A stretch of DNA of 64,000 nucleotides from Ophiodon elongatus. Its lineage: Eukaryota > Chordata > Actinopteri > Perciformes > Hexagrammidae. The position numbers and the translations under genes are program-made. The DNA is taken from contig JACSYO010002170.1 in the NCBI GenBank assembly GCA_016806645.1, positions 232,977-296,976 on the forward strand, in the 5' to 3' direction. Below, one piece after another: positions 10,945 to 24,615 of this stretch; within the stretch, counting starts at the first letter, position 1; the number at the start of each line of letters is the position of its first letter. The notes beneath the pieces were generated by a model. That model was not told the DNA's origin, ran no database searches, and saw only the letters and a program-made list of their open reading frames with translations.

Positions 10945-11715
10945 AATGTCACCCATTGGTTTGTGGACAGGGGTCTTGAAGCCTCGAGTTTGGCATTTTG
11001 GTCTTCGCCGTCTTGGTTTTTTGCAACCAGTGAGCGTAAGTGACCGTATGAGGAAGAGTAACGTAGAGACGCCATATACCACTCTGGTAGAGACCTGTCA
11101 ATTACGAGATAGCCCCGCCCAAAAGCATATCCCTCTTTATGGTATATTTTAATCTAAATTAACCATCATTTACTAAATGAACATGATGCTGTATTGAAGA
11201 AGACTTGAAACTAGAGATTGAGACATAAACTCATGTTTACAATGTTTACTGAGGTAATAAATCAAGAGAGAAGTAGAGTCATTTTCTCATATACTTCTAG
11301 TGGGCGACTGTGGCTCAGTGGTGAGCAGGATCGTCCTTCAAAAGGAGAATCGGCGGTTCAATGCTCTGCTAGCCCATGTCGATGTGTCCTTGGGCAAGAC
11401 ACTTCACCCTGATGTCTCCTGTAGCTGTGCCTATGGTGTGTGAATGTTAGTTAGTCCTGATGGACAGGCAGCACCTTGCATGGTAGCCCCTCCCATGAAT
11501 GAATGGGTGTGAATTATGTCATGTAGTGTTAAAGAGCTTTGAGTGGTCAGAAGGCTAGAAAAGATCTATACAAGTACAGACTATTTACCATTCTATACAA
11601 TCACATTTCTTTTTGCAACCAGAGGATTCGGCCCCTGCTGGCCAGTAGAAATAATGCAGGTTGAAGGCACCTTCGCATTGGCTTCACTTTTCAGAGCTGG
11701 AGGTTGCCGCCTGGA
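10945..11715 (-). repeat. Dispersed repeat family A, copy 2, split by a SINE
   Basis: Reverse-complement copy of the family A core (10945-11299) whose continuation resumes at 11596-11715. The two halves are separated by a 291-bp SINE flanked by the 5-bp direct repeat TTCTA. The nesting shows family A was present before the SINE arrived. Confidence 0.8.
11300..11590 (+). mobile_element. tRNA-derived SINE, full length, with TTCTA target duplication
   Basis: The head has an A-box-like TGGCTCAGTGGT and a B-box-like GGTTCAATGC, as in tRNA-derived SINEs. The body contains GATGTGTCCTTGGGCAAGAC, and the tail ends with TACAAGTACAGACTATTTACCA. The direct repeats TTCTA at 11295-11299 and 11591-11595 mark the insertion ends. 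Three other whole or partial copies in the window share the same strand and tail. Confidence 0.85.
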
Positions 11716-13034
11716 GATAAAACAGTTAACAGTTTAAGCAAGATTATGTACATTTTGAATAATAATTTTGAACTCTTCGTCAACTCTTTCTAACCTCTCG
11801 GTTCTCCTTTGTCACGAAGGTGTTTTTGGTCAACAGTACAAACTTGACACAAACCAGTGTCATTGATTTACTTAGCCTCGGTAACCAAGGGAATTCTCCA
11901 CAGAAGACATTATGCAACTGTTTTCACAGGATGAGTAGAACTCCTCATGATGTGTAAACTGACCTTTATGTGTAAAATCTGTGGAGTGCCCCTTTAAGAG
12001 GGTGTGAATGAGCTGGAGAGAGTGGTGCCACAACACTGATGTTTGTTTTAGTCTCTGGATTAGGGAGTGCATGTCGTACTACGCACCGCAAGTGTATGGG
12101 AATGTAAATCCATGTCATTAGACCTGCTGGCTCTGACACTCAGCAGATGCAGAACCCCCACCTGAATGACATGTCAGTAAAGAAAACAGTTCACTCCTGA
12201 TATGTGAGCTTAATTCAAGGGTGGTCTTTGCCCGTCTAGCTCAGACCTAAATCCACAACATGTCAGGAAATGGGACGGCTTCCCTGGATGCATCTTGTTG
12301 ACATTATATTCTATCGCGACTGTAACATGAAGCTCTGTCAAAACAGGAAAAGGATCAACTGCAAACAGGGACAGGACCCTCAGAGTGCTGCAGGCAGCTT
12401 AACATTAGGACCTTTCCCAGCACTCCCACCTCCCGTCTGCAGCCTCCCCACTGGGACTCACATCAGTCACTGGGTCGTTCAAATCTTTAACAGGACAGAT
12501 TAGGGAGGCCTTTGTGCCGTTACACTCGTATCAGTGACATGCAGTCATTTACAGTGACACAATGCTGGACCAGGTGCTATCTGCTAAAATGGGATTCACA
12601 CTCAGCTCTGGCATGCGGTTGGACTTTGGTTTGCTCTACATCTCAGTACTCACAAAGTGTCATGCGGCTGGTGTAGAATAGTACGGAAGATACGGCTCAT
12701 CATTTTTCCTTCATCTAAAATTAGATTTTATAGTGACATGAAAAGACACAACGGCACTGTGGAACCAAACTATGAAAAACTGGCCCAGACACCACTGTCC
12801 ACATACTTTTGGCAATGAAGTGAATGACTGCTGTTAACATCTGTAAGTAAATACACTGACAACAGTAGCAAACCTGAATACTTTTAATCTTTTTTTCATA
12901 CTTTCAACTAATTTAACTGTGATCCTAATTCTGATCACAAGGTCACAGTGCAGAGAAGAGTTTTTGCACTAATCACTATCTTTAACGATGGATACAATAT
13001 ACAATATAACTACGTGCAATAACCATGTGTAATG

Positions 13035-13300
13035 TGAAGAATGATCACCAAACTCTGCAGTTCCTTTTTGGCTTATCGATCTCATCAACCTGGTTTCCAG
13101 CAGCAGCAGGCAGCTGTGTTCAGTTCTAAAGCCCTGATGAACCCTCTGTACTCTACCTGCTGAACATAGTGGAGCAGCTAAAGAGACAGATATCTTTCTC
13201 AGAAGTTGGTGGAGACCAAAACCGAGCTGAAAGGAGAGTGACAATTGGATTTATATTCATCAGGTGGACACCAGAGAGTCCTTGTCAGGTCTCAAGTCTT
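13035..13300. repeat. Dispersed repeat family B, copy 2
   Basis: Contains CTCATCAACCTGGTTTCCAG, CAGCAGCAGGCAGCTGTGTT and GTTGGTGGAGACCAAAACCG in the same order as the copy at about 30.6-30.9 kb. Non-coding. Confidence 0.65.
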
Positions 13301-14699
13301 TGATCTAGAGACCAAGTTAAGTATCAAATCTTTGGTCACAAGTCTCAAGTCTCTTCTGGTTTTAATGAACGCTCTATTATCTGCTGAATGTCAACTTAAC
13401 AATAAGAATGTCTGCTTAGAACACTGCATGGCTATATCTGAGGAAATCAAAGCGTGTGCTGTATCATCACTTCTTTATCTATTAGCATACAGTATTAGCA
13501 TTGATTTGTTGTTGGTAAATTATCTCTTTAAACATGCTGTAGGAATGTAATACGAAAATAACAATGTAAAACTAGAACTGTATGGATATAGACTAACGTT
13601 AACTAATGTTAAATCTTAACATTATTGGGCAAGCAATAATAACTAACCTATTCTGTAACGGTTACAGTAGATTTGTATTGTTTAGTTACACTGGGTCTCC
13701 AACTAATGACAGCCATTGATCTACTGTACACATACCTTTAGTCTCTCAAACCCAGAGATGCTCACAAGTCATTTTTTGCTAGTCCAAGAAAAGTCTAAAG
13801 TCAATGTGTGTGCGATGTAAATTGGACTTGAGTCCATGTCCAGGTCCCCATCCCTGGTGGATGCAGATACAACTCTTTGCTACCTTGAGAAAGGGGGTTG
13901 TGACCATGTGATATCCTGCTTTTGCACTCAGCTCCTTGAACATGATCTTACCAGCTCTCCAAGCAAGCATTGTTCATGGGGACAAGCTACAACATGCTCC
14001 CCAATGCAAAGGCTGATTATAAGGTGCTCCTCTGTTCAAGGTGCTTGCTGTGTGAGGTCTGTGGTAGGTGTCCTAGACAAGTGTTGGAGGAATGTGGCCG
14101 GATAACATCTGAAGCCTGTTTTCAACTACAAAACAGCTACAACACATATCCTCAGTGGGATATAGGGTGAGATAAGTTGAAACTGTATTGTTCCACAAGA
14201 AGAGAGGAGTAATAAGGTACTAAGAACCAATAGCAAAAGAGTAAATAGCATGAAAGCAGGCTATGCTTGCAAAAGAAGAGGAGCAATTTAAGGCTCTTTT
14301 AGGTGATATTAAAGACAGTTTTAATAGATGGTAATATAGAACTTTCGTCCCCTACGGCTGTTAATAAGTATGGTAACTCCAGCAGAAAATTGAAGTCTCC
14401 TGTAGTGGAAAGGCCTATGTGGGGGGTGACTCCATAAAAAGGTCAAAGTTCATGAGTAACATCATGTCATTACTACAGAGAGCCTGTTTGGCCTCAGGGA
14501 AAGGCCCACATTTGTTCGTAATGAACATATTTCCTGACAAGCTGAGCACAGAGCAAGTCACGCAGTCCACAAATAGAGACGTGAAACATGCCTGAAGCTG
14601 GCCCAAAAATCATTGCTGTTCAAAAATAATGGATAACAACTTTTCATTTTTAGGCAGTTGTCATAAATTAACAGTGTTGGTTGAATCTATCAAATGGCC

Positions 14700-15065
14700 A
14701 GCAGAGGGCGACTCCGTTTGCAAAAAGAAGTCTGGTTGTATCGAAGTCTATGAGAAAATGACAACTTCAGGTTCTGAAGAGTGAAGCCAATGTGGCCAAG
14801 TGTCTTAAACTTGCATTCTCTCTCCTGACCACTAGGGGGCGACTCCTCTGGTTGTATAGAAGTCTATAGAAAATGACTCTACTTCTCTCTTGATTTATTC
14901 CCTCAGTAAACATTGTAAACATGAGTTTATGGTCTCAATCTCTAGTTTCAAGTCTTCTTCAATACAGCATGATGTTCATTTAGTAAATTATGGTCCATTT
15001 AGAGTCAAACAGACCCTAAAGCAGGGGATGCTTTAGGGCGGGGCTACTGTGATTGACAGATCTCT
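14700..15065 (+). repeat. Dispersed repeat family A, copy 3
   Basis: Complete core from about 14850 to 15055. Its left flank carries a partial duplication: a second GGGCGACTCC and GTTGTAT...AAGTCTATGAGAAAATGAC block lies just upstream. It is about 0.7 kb upstream of the frem1 start codon. Confidence 0.85.
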
Positions 15066-15744
15066 ACCACGGAGTTGTCTGGTCTGGGAGTTGTCTGTGT
15101 TTTCGTCCTTAGCATTTACAAAATTCAAACAGCTCTTATCATGGCTGCCACTCAGATACTTCTGGGTCAATTCACCAGTTAGGATCCTTCCTAAGAAAGA
15201 AACATATTTTTTAACCGCAGCCCTGTTTTTTTACTATCACAGTCCACTAAGTTGTTCATCTATCATCATTTGTTTAATTGTCACAACAGAAACTACATTT
15301 GGTTCTTATTAAAGCACTGCTTCTTGAAATGAAAACGTTAGTATTGCCAATAAAACCAACGAATGCAGCTTTTATTGCTTTGAATACAACATCTTTAGAT
15401 GTTCTCATTTGGTTCCCTCATATGTAGAGGTGTTTGAGGTTTTCCTTATTTGCTTTGTGAATGTTGTGTTTTGCGCTTCCAGTACAGTAATAAAAAATAC
15501 ATTCTTCATGTAAGAAATGCCACACACTGAAATTTGTTAAATTCCTTCACAGCTCCTGACCGATCATGTGAACTGGTAAAAGCTTGGAGACTCATGGCAC
15601 AATAAAATCATACAACCACAGCAAAATGAAGCTTCTTCTGAAGAGAGCGACATCTTGGATTACTTCATTCTCCATTTAAAGTGTGTTTCTGAAAGCTTTC
15701 GTCCAGATCCAGTCCTTGAAAACGTCAGCTTGTGCCTGACAGCG

Positions 15745-18700
15745 ATGGGGTCACAGGGTCAAACACTGGCCTGGACCTTGCTTCCTGTGCTTCTGCTGGG
15801 AATGACCTGCCCATCACACGGTTCCCTTGTGAAAGTCAATAAGGGTGTCAAGGTGAAACGGGGTCAGTCAGCCTTCCTCCAGGACGGTGACCTGCAGTTC
15901 CATATTCCCCGTCAGAAGGATGCGTGCAAGGTGGAGGTGGTGTTAAATGAGCCCATAACTCAACGAGTGGGAAAAGTCATGCCTCAGGTACTATGGAAAA
16001 ACCCTTTTACAATGTTACCTTGTGTAGTAAAACCAAATGGAAGGCATGCATTATGCTTCTATAGCACTGTTTGACAGCGAACATGGAGGAAACCATGTAA
16101 GGTATTATTAGTGTTGTGGTAATGATGACAAGAGCTCAGTGATGGGTTGAGCAGATTCTATCATGTCCCTACTAAATGTAACCGGTCCTCAGATCCCACT
16201 TGTGTATACCCCAGCGCATTAAGCCAAGGTCAAGTGTGAACGCTTTGTTCAGGATATTTACGGTCTGCCCTTCATCCTATACACACCTGGCTTGGAGATA
16301 TATTTCCATGTCTGCAGCAGCCTATTCTTCAGTGGACTAAAGAGAGGCATTTTGGGAAAGAGAGGGCAGAGGGACCCGTCTATGCTTCTTCCTTTGTCTT
16401 CCAGGTTGACAGGCCGCCTCCTCTCTAATGAGTCTGTGCTGACAGATACAGTCATCTGTAGACTGTCCAGAATCAGAGACATTTCTTTTGCTTAAAAGTA
16501 CAAAACTAAAGTTTAGGATTAAACTTGGAACATTTGCCATTAGATTAGTTCCATATGAGTAGGTGACAATCGAGCCCTTTATATGAAGTATTGGGGCAAT
16601 TGTAGGTTAAACTTCAGAAACCTTTATTACGAGAAAAACTATAATCAATATTTTACTCTCTTCTAAATAGGCCAAATTCACAGAAATGTCTCTTCACAGT
16701 CTGAATGCATATGAGTATGATTTCCTTGTTGCTCAATCTAATTGCAAAGTATAATTTGATTAGGTCCTCCACTGCAGGGAAGCGGTGGGTGGTGTCCGTG
16801 GTGCGAAAACATTTCAAATAAAAAAATAATTCTTGTATATTTACGACTTTAATCTCAGAGAATATCCTAGTTATTTCTGCTGAATTTAAGACTTTAATTC
16901 AATCAAAGTAATTATTATAATTATTCTTACAATAGCCCGTTTATGCAGTCATACATTTACGCTGTTCAATTAAATTAAATTTCTTTGCAATTTACCTTAG
17001 GTTCAATTTTCTGACCCAATCACCAAGTCCTTACTGCAACCCCAGTTTATAATATGTATGTAATTAAAAATGACAGTGGACATTATTGGTCATATGTCAA
17101 ATCTATGTCAGAGTTGATCAGAAACAAGTCATTAAGAAAATGGTTGGTGGAGACTGGTTAGTAGTTAGTTAGTAGTCTGTTCTCAAGTCATGTATCATCA
17201 TCTGCCAAATAGCAAAAAACATTTCCTCGTTAGTTTCTTGGGACTGTAATATGAATGTAATTTAGCTTAATTATCGGGGAAATATAAATGTCCTTCAAAG
17301 TAAAGCTACTTTGTAACCCAAGTAAATATAAATTCATTATCAATTCATTATTGAACACTTTTTCATCCCCCAAACATATCAATATGTATTTTTGCCTGTG
17401 GAAATTACACATTTCATCCTCAGTTGACCTACTGTGTTCTGAATAGAAATCTAGATTACACTAACTGCAATTACAAATCTGGAAGTGTATTGACACTCTA
17501 TTTAATCCATAATTAGAAATAAATGACATTGTTCTACAAACTTATTGGACATTACTAGGAAATGATAGACCTGTAAATTAATTGATACTTTAGTTTCTGA
17601 TTTGGTATAAATTTATTGGCAGATAAACCGTGGGTGTAGTTTAAATCTTACATCCGTCAAACCCTGTGGTTTCTTCATGAGAAGACCTATTTGTTTAACC
17701 TAAATTAACCTAAAATTAGATTTTGGCTTCCAGTCTAAACATAATGGAAGCTGTTATCATGAACACACTGCATGCTCAAGTGTTAAAGCAAGATTATGTA
17801 AATCTTGAAAGAGGAAATAACACATTTTTCCTCTTACAGAGGAAAAGTAAAATTAAAATACAATGTAACCTTGCAACCTTCAATACACTCAGGTGTTTAG
17901 TTGTTACAGCCTTACTTGGTCGGGGTAGTTTATGAAGGCTAAATCAATATTGCTGTATAACTTATATTAGTGAATGAGTCAGCTGACTCCTTTGTGTCAC
18001 CACAATTGTGTCATGTCCAGCAACGGTTAGATAGTCTTGTTACATGTTAACGATGAAGTTAGCTAACCAATGTCCAGGTAGTTCTGCACACCGTAGTCCC
18101 AACTCACTCACGTATTTAATCATTTCTTTTTGCAGGTATTTGATTGCCACTATCTGGCTGATGAGGTAAAGTACGTCCATAACGGATGTCCATTGTTAAA
18201 GGAGGACACGGTCAAGCTTCGACTATACAGGTAAAACACCTGGATATCCTTCAAATGGGAAGCATGCGTATTGTCTTTCTTTACTGTTCTTGCTGGTGTG
18301 GCAGTATTAATTATTATCTTGTGTTTGTTCTGAGCAGGTTCACAGAGACAGAGACACACATGGAGGTGTTTTCTCTCCATGTGGACATTATGGAACCTGA
18401 ATGCAGCATCATAAAGCTGGGGCCCAAATCCCTGGAGGTTCCTGAATTCTACAGCTTCTCTGATGCCGTGGATGGCAATGTGGTGTCCTTCCATTATGAG
18501 CAGCGGTCTAGTCTGGAGTGTAGCATTCATTTGAGTAGCCATGACACCCACCTGCCAGCCCACGGCCAACTGGTCACCGGAGAGCCAGAGAAAGCTACAA
18601 TAAGAGGGGACGAGCCAGAGAGCTTCATCCCCCTACGCCAACAGCTAGGTAACCTTTGAGACTGCACGGCTGCCGAGGGTGGAGAAACCCCATCCCTAGC

Positions 18701-19405
18701 TTACCCATAAGTGCATAGGGAAAGAAATCCACCAATAAGAGAACAACAAATTTGATCCAGAAATAAGAGCAACAATCTGGTTAATAACTTTGTAAAGGTG
18801 TTAAATAGGGATTGTCGTCCTTTGAGTGCTAATGTATTGCACCAACAGCCTCTATTTTATTCCCTAATTGCAGAACATCAAAAATCAAACTTTAAAGCCC
18901 CTAATTTTATGAGACTATAACATATTTCAAATTAGATAGCTCATTGATGGCATATATATGTATATATATATATATATATAAGCTCCTACTCCAAATTATG
19001 TAATCTGCAAAATATTAAAGAATGCCCTGATTGGGCAGAATAAATGTTATTGATATAATGTCAGTGGTAATTGACCCCTGTGGAAACCGATTACTGAAAT
19101 AAACATGGAACTAGTTGAGTCTTCCTTTATCTAGATGTCACACTCAGTAGGTAAAACAAGAATACAAAAAGTCATCTAAAATCTCTCTGTGGTTGTGTCA
19201 TTATTCAGATAATAAAGCCAGAGCAATGTGTAAATCTGAAGACTGCCTGAAGGGTCTGAAGCTGGTGAAGTTCACCAAAATTCCTTGTGATGACTTCCTT
19301 TTGATGGGGCTGAGGTATCAGCACATAGACCCTCCATCTCCAGACGTAGACTACATCGCAATCAGACTGGATCTCAAGGACACCCGGAGTGGCAGCACAT
19401 ATCAG
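15745..19405 (+). CDS. frem1: frem1 exons 1-4: signal peptide and N-terminal domain with RGD
   Basis: Exons: 15745-15987, 18136-18230, 18338-18648, 19209-19405. The leader contains LAWTLLPVLLLG and ends near SHG. It is followed by KACKV-like and NEPITQRVGK segments typical of FREM1. Exon 3 encodes an RGD tripeptide (residues 202-204, bases 18603-18611), as in mammalian FREM1, where the RGD is known to mediate integrin-dependent adhesion. Exon 4 ends with the conserved LLMGLRYQHIDPPSPDVDY block. The in-frame extension upstream of 15745 has no ATG, so this start is preferred; the signal peptide supports it. Confidence 0.95.
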
Positions 19406-22400
19406 GTCATTTAGCTGTTTTAATACTGAACATTTTTCTTTCTTTCTTTAATGCCAACACTTTTGTATTTCTTTGTTCCTTACTACCCTTACTAGCACTG
19501 TGATTTTAGTATTAAAAACTTTGTTTTTATTCAATCTTTTTCTTTATTTTGCTCACAGCTTAAATTTTTTTAGTTCTCATAACCTTTGCTTTTTTATATT
19601 GGCACTAAATTAAATACATATTTTGCCATAAATAAATTGACAACTATATAAGACATTTTGTTTAAAGTACATTGTGTTTTTCTGTGTAGTCTGAACAGGC
19701 CTGGATTCCCGTGCATATACTCGGGGCATTGCCCAACCAGCTGCCCAAACCGTCCTTCATGTCCATGTTCATCCTTGAAGTGGACCAGTTCATCCTCACT
19801 CCACTCTCCACTGCCACACTAGACACTGAAGACGAAGAAACTCCCAAACAACTTTTGGTTTTCAACATCACCAAACCGCCCGTGGACGGCTTCATCACCC
19901 ATCTGTCCGATCATACTCGCCCAATCTCCTCCTTTACATGGCTCGATCTCAATGACATGCTCATTGGGTATCAACCTCCGAACTCCTCAAACACCCAACG
20001 CAGGAATTACGAGGTAGCACTTCCCTTTCTTATACCATTATCTTACATATACAATTAATTTGGTTTTATCAGTGGTTTCTGAAATAGTCGTTATCTTCCT
20101 ATACAGGTCGAATTTGAGGTTCATGATTTTTTCTTTGAGAAGAGCCCATCAATGACTGTTCACATGTCTGTAAGGAATGCAGAGACGAATGCACCCAGAG
20201 TGTCTTGGAACATGGGTATGCTAGCATCACATTGCTATTAATACAGCTTTAAGACAGCATTAGGCAAGGTTTCTATGTGAAAATTCAAATAGCATAAAAA
20301 AGCTAAAAGCTGTGAGACCAAAGAAGAAATAATTTCCATGAAAATGAGTGTGTACTGTCTGCAGAGTTTATATATGTTCTCTGAACACAGAAAGCTGGGC
20401 ACGCCGGCATTAGAACTTTTAGCCCTTTGGTCTTTTTGCTATCTTTCAGAATTAGTCTTTGCATGTACAGTATATTTAGCTAAATAGCGTTGCTAACAAC
20501 AATTTGTCTTATAGGCCTTAGTCTGTTGGAAGGTCAGTCTCGGCCAATAATGTGGGAGCAGCTTCAGATTGTGGACAACGACAACCTGAATGCTGTTCGC
20601 ATCATCACTGTGGACGGCCTGCAGCATGGACGGCTCACTGTCAGAGGTACGGACATGACAACTGCCAGTGGACGCAGACAAAATTACATCGTCACTTCAA
20701 TCTGGTTGTCTGAATTTGATTTCTAGCCCGCTGAGGCTAAAATCTATCTGTCTGTGGTGCAGATATGCTAACCCATTATGAGCTGGTGCATCATCAGGCA
20801 GTGTACAATCAAACCATAAGGCAACAGTGACTAGGGCTGAACAATGTTTTGATTAAATTGCTACAGGGATACACAAGAGTTAAAGGGAATTGATGTCTAC
20901 TCAGGTTGTCAATGATGGGAATAGTTCAACCAAAGAAAGATGTTCCCTTTGCAGGTTGTTTCATTTAGAGTGTTTTAGTAGCATGTAAGAGCAAAAATAT
21001 CTTGTATTTAACATTTAAAAAGCAAAGATTACAGGATACCCTGAAAGAGCAAAACCTCCTATCTGAAAAATGCACTTTTTTGAGAATACAAAAAAAAATT
21101 GTTGTTTTCTTGCTTAATGCTATTTGTTAAGGATACCCAATACAAAAAAGAAGAAAAAATAATAATATACAAAGTGCCGATAGGAGGTTATTCACACTTT
21201 TCCTGGATAATTCTGCAGACAGGAAGTTTTGCACTTTGGCCATCGATAACCAACTTTTTTTTTTAATCCAGGGGGAAAAGGATTCATGTTCACTGTCAAT
21301 GACATTAAAGCAGGCATGGTTCGCTATCACCACGACGACAGCGACTCCACCAAAGACTTCATCATCTTCCGCATCACCGACGGCCCCCATCAGACCCGAC
21401 ACAAGTTCCCCATCAAGATCCTGCCGAAGGACGACAGCCCTCCGGTCCTCATCACCAACATGCTGCTGGAGGTGTCTGAGGGCCAGATGGCTTTACTGAG
21501 AGGCTCCACCCTCCAGGCTTCAGACATGGACTCCAGCGACGACTACATCCTCTTTAACATCACTCGCCCCCCACAGGCAGGGGAGGTTATGAAAATGCCA
21601 ACATCAGGGCTCACAGGTCAGACAGATGGTTTTTACTTTCTTATTTTACCTTACATGGAGTTTGTTTTATTTAATAATCAACACGTGTCATGTTTTTGTT
21701 GGTTTAACCCAGGTTATCCTGTCAGCCACTTTCTGCAGAGGGACCTGTCTCAGTCCATGGTTTACTATCGACACCTAGGAAACGAGGTGTTTGATGACTC
21801 CTTTGAGGTGGTGCTGTCAGATTTCCATGACCCCCCCAACCTGTCAGAGCCTCAAGTGGGTAACAGTAACATATCTCCAGAATAATCAAAATAGTCATTT
21901 TGTGAGTAAATCAAAGACAAGAAACGGGAACACCATTTGAATTTAAACTCAATGATGATAGAGACATCTACATAATATTTCACTAACTGGCCCTTGTGAG
22001 GTCTACTTTTTTTTCTACAATATTGCAGTGTAGAATTGATCAAATCTGATCAAATTAATATATTTTTTATTGTTATGCTTGTTACAATTTCCCCAATTTC
22101 AATGTAGAATGAATTAATCGTCTAAATACTGCTCAAATACCTTTTCCACGTTGACAAGAGTCAGTCTAATATTGTGACAAACACTGACAATATTGACATT
22201 TCACATTCAAATGGTCAGATTTAAGAAACAATATGAACTCCAGATAGTAGCTCAGTTTATTTGATATATTTCTAGGTGGCTACTTGGCTTCAAAACGACA
22301 CCATAAGCCCTTAACACAGAAGTATGAATTAGCTTAGAGGTCATGCTTGCAGCTCTGTGAGCTGTACATAGACTCAGTGGTGCTTTGAGCTAAATGCTAA

Positions 22401-24574
22401 CGTCAGCTTGCTAACATAATCACAATGTCAATGTTAACACGCTGAGGTTTCGCAGGTGATGTTTATCATGTTCCCCATCTTAGCTAACATTAGCTAATTA
22501 TTACTAAACACAAAGAACAGCTGAATATCTATACAACATGTTGTGGCAATCCATCTGCTGTCAACACATTTGACTAAAACGAAACCTGAAGATTACGAAA
22601 CTCATGGGAACCATGATTTGCAACAAATTCCATAATAATCCATTCAATAGTTGCTGAGATCTTCAATCATGAACCAAAGTGGTGGAAAACTGACCCACCA
22701 ACTGAAATTGCTTTCCCTTGAGCTATGTTGCTTGCATGGCTAAAAAAGTCAATGAAAAAATCTATGGGAATAAAGTCCATAGTCTAGGATTCAAAAGTAC
22801 TACTTTGCAATGAAATTTCATAACGGATCATGATTTCTGATTCAGTGATCCATATGCTTGTGGTGCAGGTGGTGGTGGTGCACATAGAGCCTGTTCCAGA
22901 CCAACCACCTAAAGAGGTTCCTGGTTCCAGTCGGTGTCTTGTGATCAAAGAAACAGAAGTGGTCCATATAACCCGGCAACAGCTTCACTTTGTAGACCAG
23001 GAGTCTCCAGACAGTGAGCTTACATACACGGTTACTACTACACCTTTCTACGCTGGTCCTCACAGGTTAGTATGCCTCACCTTCAGAGAACACAGTGGAC
23101 ACCAAACAGTGGGAAAACATTCAGTCTGAATTTTGTGCTGTTGTCTTCATGAGCAGCAGTCCAGATGCTGGGAGGTTGTTCTTAGTCGACAGCATACCCA
23201 AATTCACCAAAGACTCCAATGCACCGGTGCTGAGGCTCTTCACACAGGTGACTCTTCATGGTTTTTTCAGGAAAGCATTATAGCTACATGCATTGAGACT
23301 AGCTCACAAAAAAGATATCCATTTTATTTTTTTCTAGCATGCAGTGAACTTCATGAAAGTAGCCTACATGCCTCCAGTCATGGACATCGGCCCTTACCCC
23401 CAGTACATCCAGTTTGTTCTCTCTGTAACCAACCTCCTGGGCAAAACCGTCACTGGGATCTGCTTCAACATCACTGTGGTGCCAGTGGACAACCAGCCGC
23501 CACAGGTGGAAATGAAAGTTTTTATTGTAATGTATTTAATGTATTGTTACCTGATTGATTGTGTGTGGATGTGTATAAATATAAGTGTTTGTATGTTCTG
23601 TTTCAGGTTATTACCAACCCTCTGACTGTAGATGAAGGAGGGCAGTGCTGGCTCGGCCCTGAACACTTGGCGCTGTCAGACGTGGACTCTGTGGAAGAAG
23701 CCCTGCAGGTGGCACTCCAGAGGGAACCGCAGCATGGAGCTCTGCATCTCGGCAGCCTCCTGCTGAAACCGGGCCAGGCTTTCACTGTGCGAGACCTAAA
23801 AAGCCTTAAAGTTAGGTCAGACATCCTGCTTCCGTTGTTTCATGTGGGCATAGAATTTATTGTATTCTTCTGACACTGTGTCAACAAAGAATTGATCACC
23901 CAAGGGCCGTTGGATTGCGTTATGGTCTACAGTTGTATCTAATAAACAGGTCACTTAGTATACATCTGGGGACAGTTGTAGTGGTTTTGGCTCAAAGCTG
24001 CATGAAGTGATATCTGACCAGTAGAGGGCCGAACAAACACAGCCTTGGTATCAAGGCTAACGTGTTAGAAATCAAACTGCTACATATTTTTCACAGGAGT
24101 TGGTGGAGACCAAAACAGAGCTAAACGAAAAGTGAATATTGGACTCATTCATATTCACATTCATCAGATTGACAGAACCAAGACTCCAATAAATGCTAAT
24201 GTTACTCTGTGTCTGGTAAATATTTATTAAAAAGTTAATTCAAGTTGTGTGCTATTAGAATAGTTTTTTATATACCAAAAGAACAAAAAGGCCGACAGCA
24301 CCATTACTAAGACAAGCAGTGTTCACAGTACATCTCGTCTTAAACTCAGGCCCCAGGTTAAGAATAATACCATCTCTCATAATCATAAACCAGGTGGAAA
24401 AGCATAGTATCAGTTCATCCCCGTGTGAGCCAATAGATAAACGTTTCTTCGAATCCCGATACTTGCCAAGTGTCATCAGCTGAATTAAATTAGGATGGAC
24501 AGTGAGAGGTAGCTAAGTAATCAATTATCAAAGCTGATTGGAGCAGATTTATTTTTACCCTTTGACTTTAATTA

Positions 24575-24615
<41 letters not shown>

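Larger units (their letters stand above)
6941..15744. other. Intergenic region upstream of frem1 (repeat-rich)
   Basis: This stretch separates the divergently transcribed propeptide gene and frem1. Listed separately are three copies of repeat family A, one of family B and one tRNA-type SINE. No ORF in it resembles a known protein. A 14-base C run is at about 8566-8579. A possible untranslated exon end, GCAGACAG followed by GTAGGG near 9740, might belong to frem1's 5' UTR, but nothing in the sequence proves this. Confidence 0.5.

Noticed and set aside
15655..15744. Upstream in-frame extension of frem1
   Set aside because: The frame opens with TTG and has no ATG; the ATG at 15745 starts a proper signal peptide.
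21127..21402. Minus-strand frame across frem1 exon 8
   Set aside because: Shadow of the frem1 coding exon on the opposite strand.
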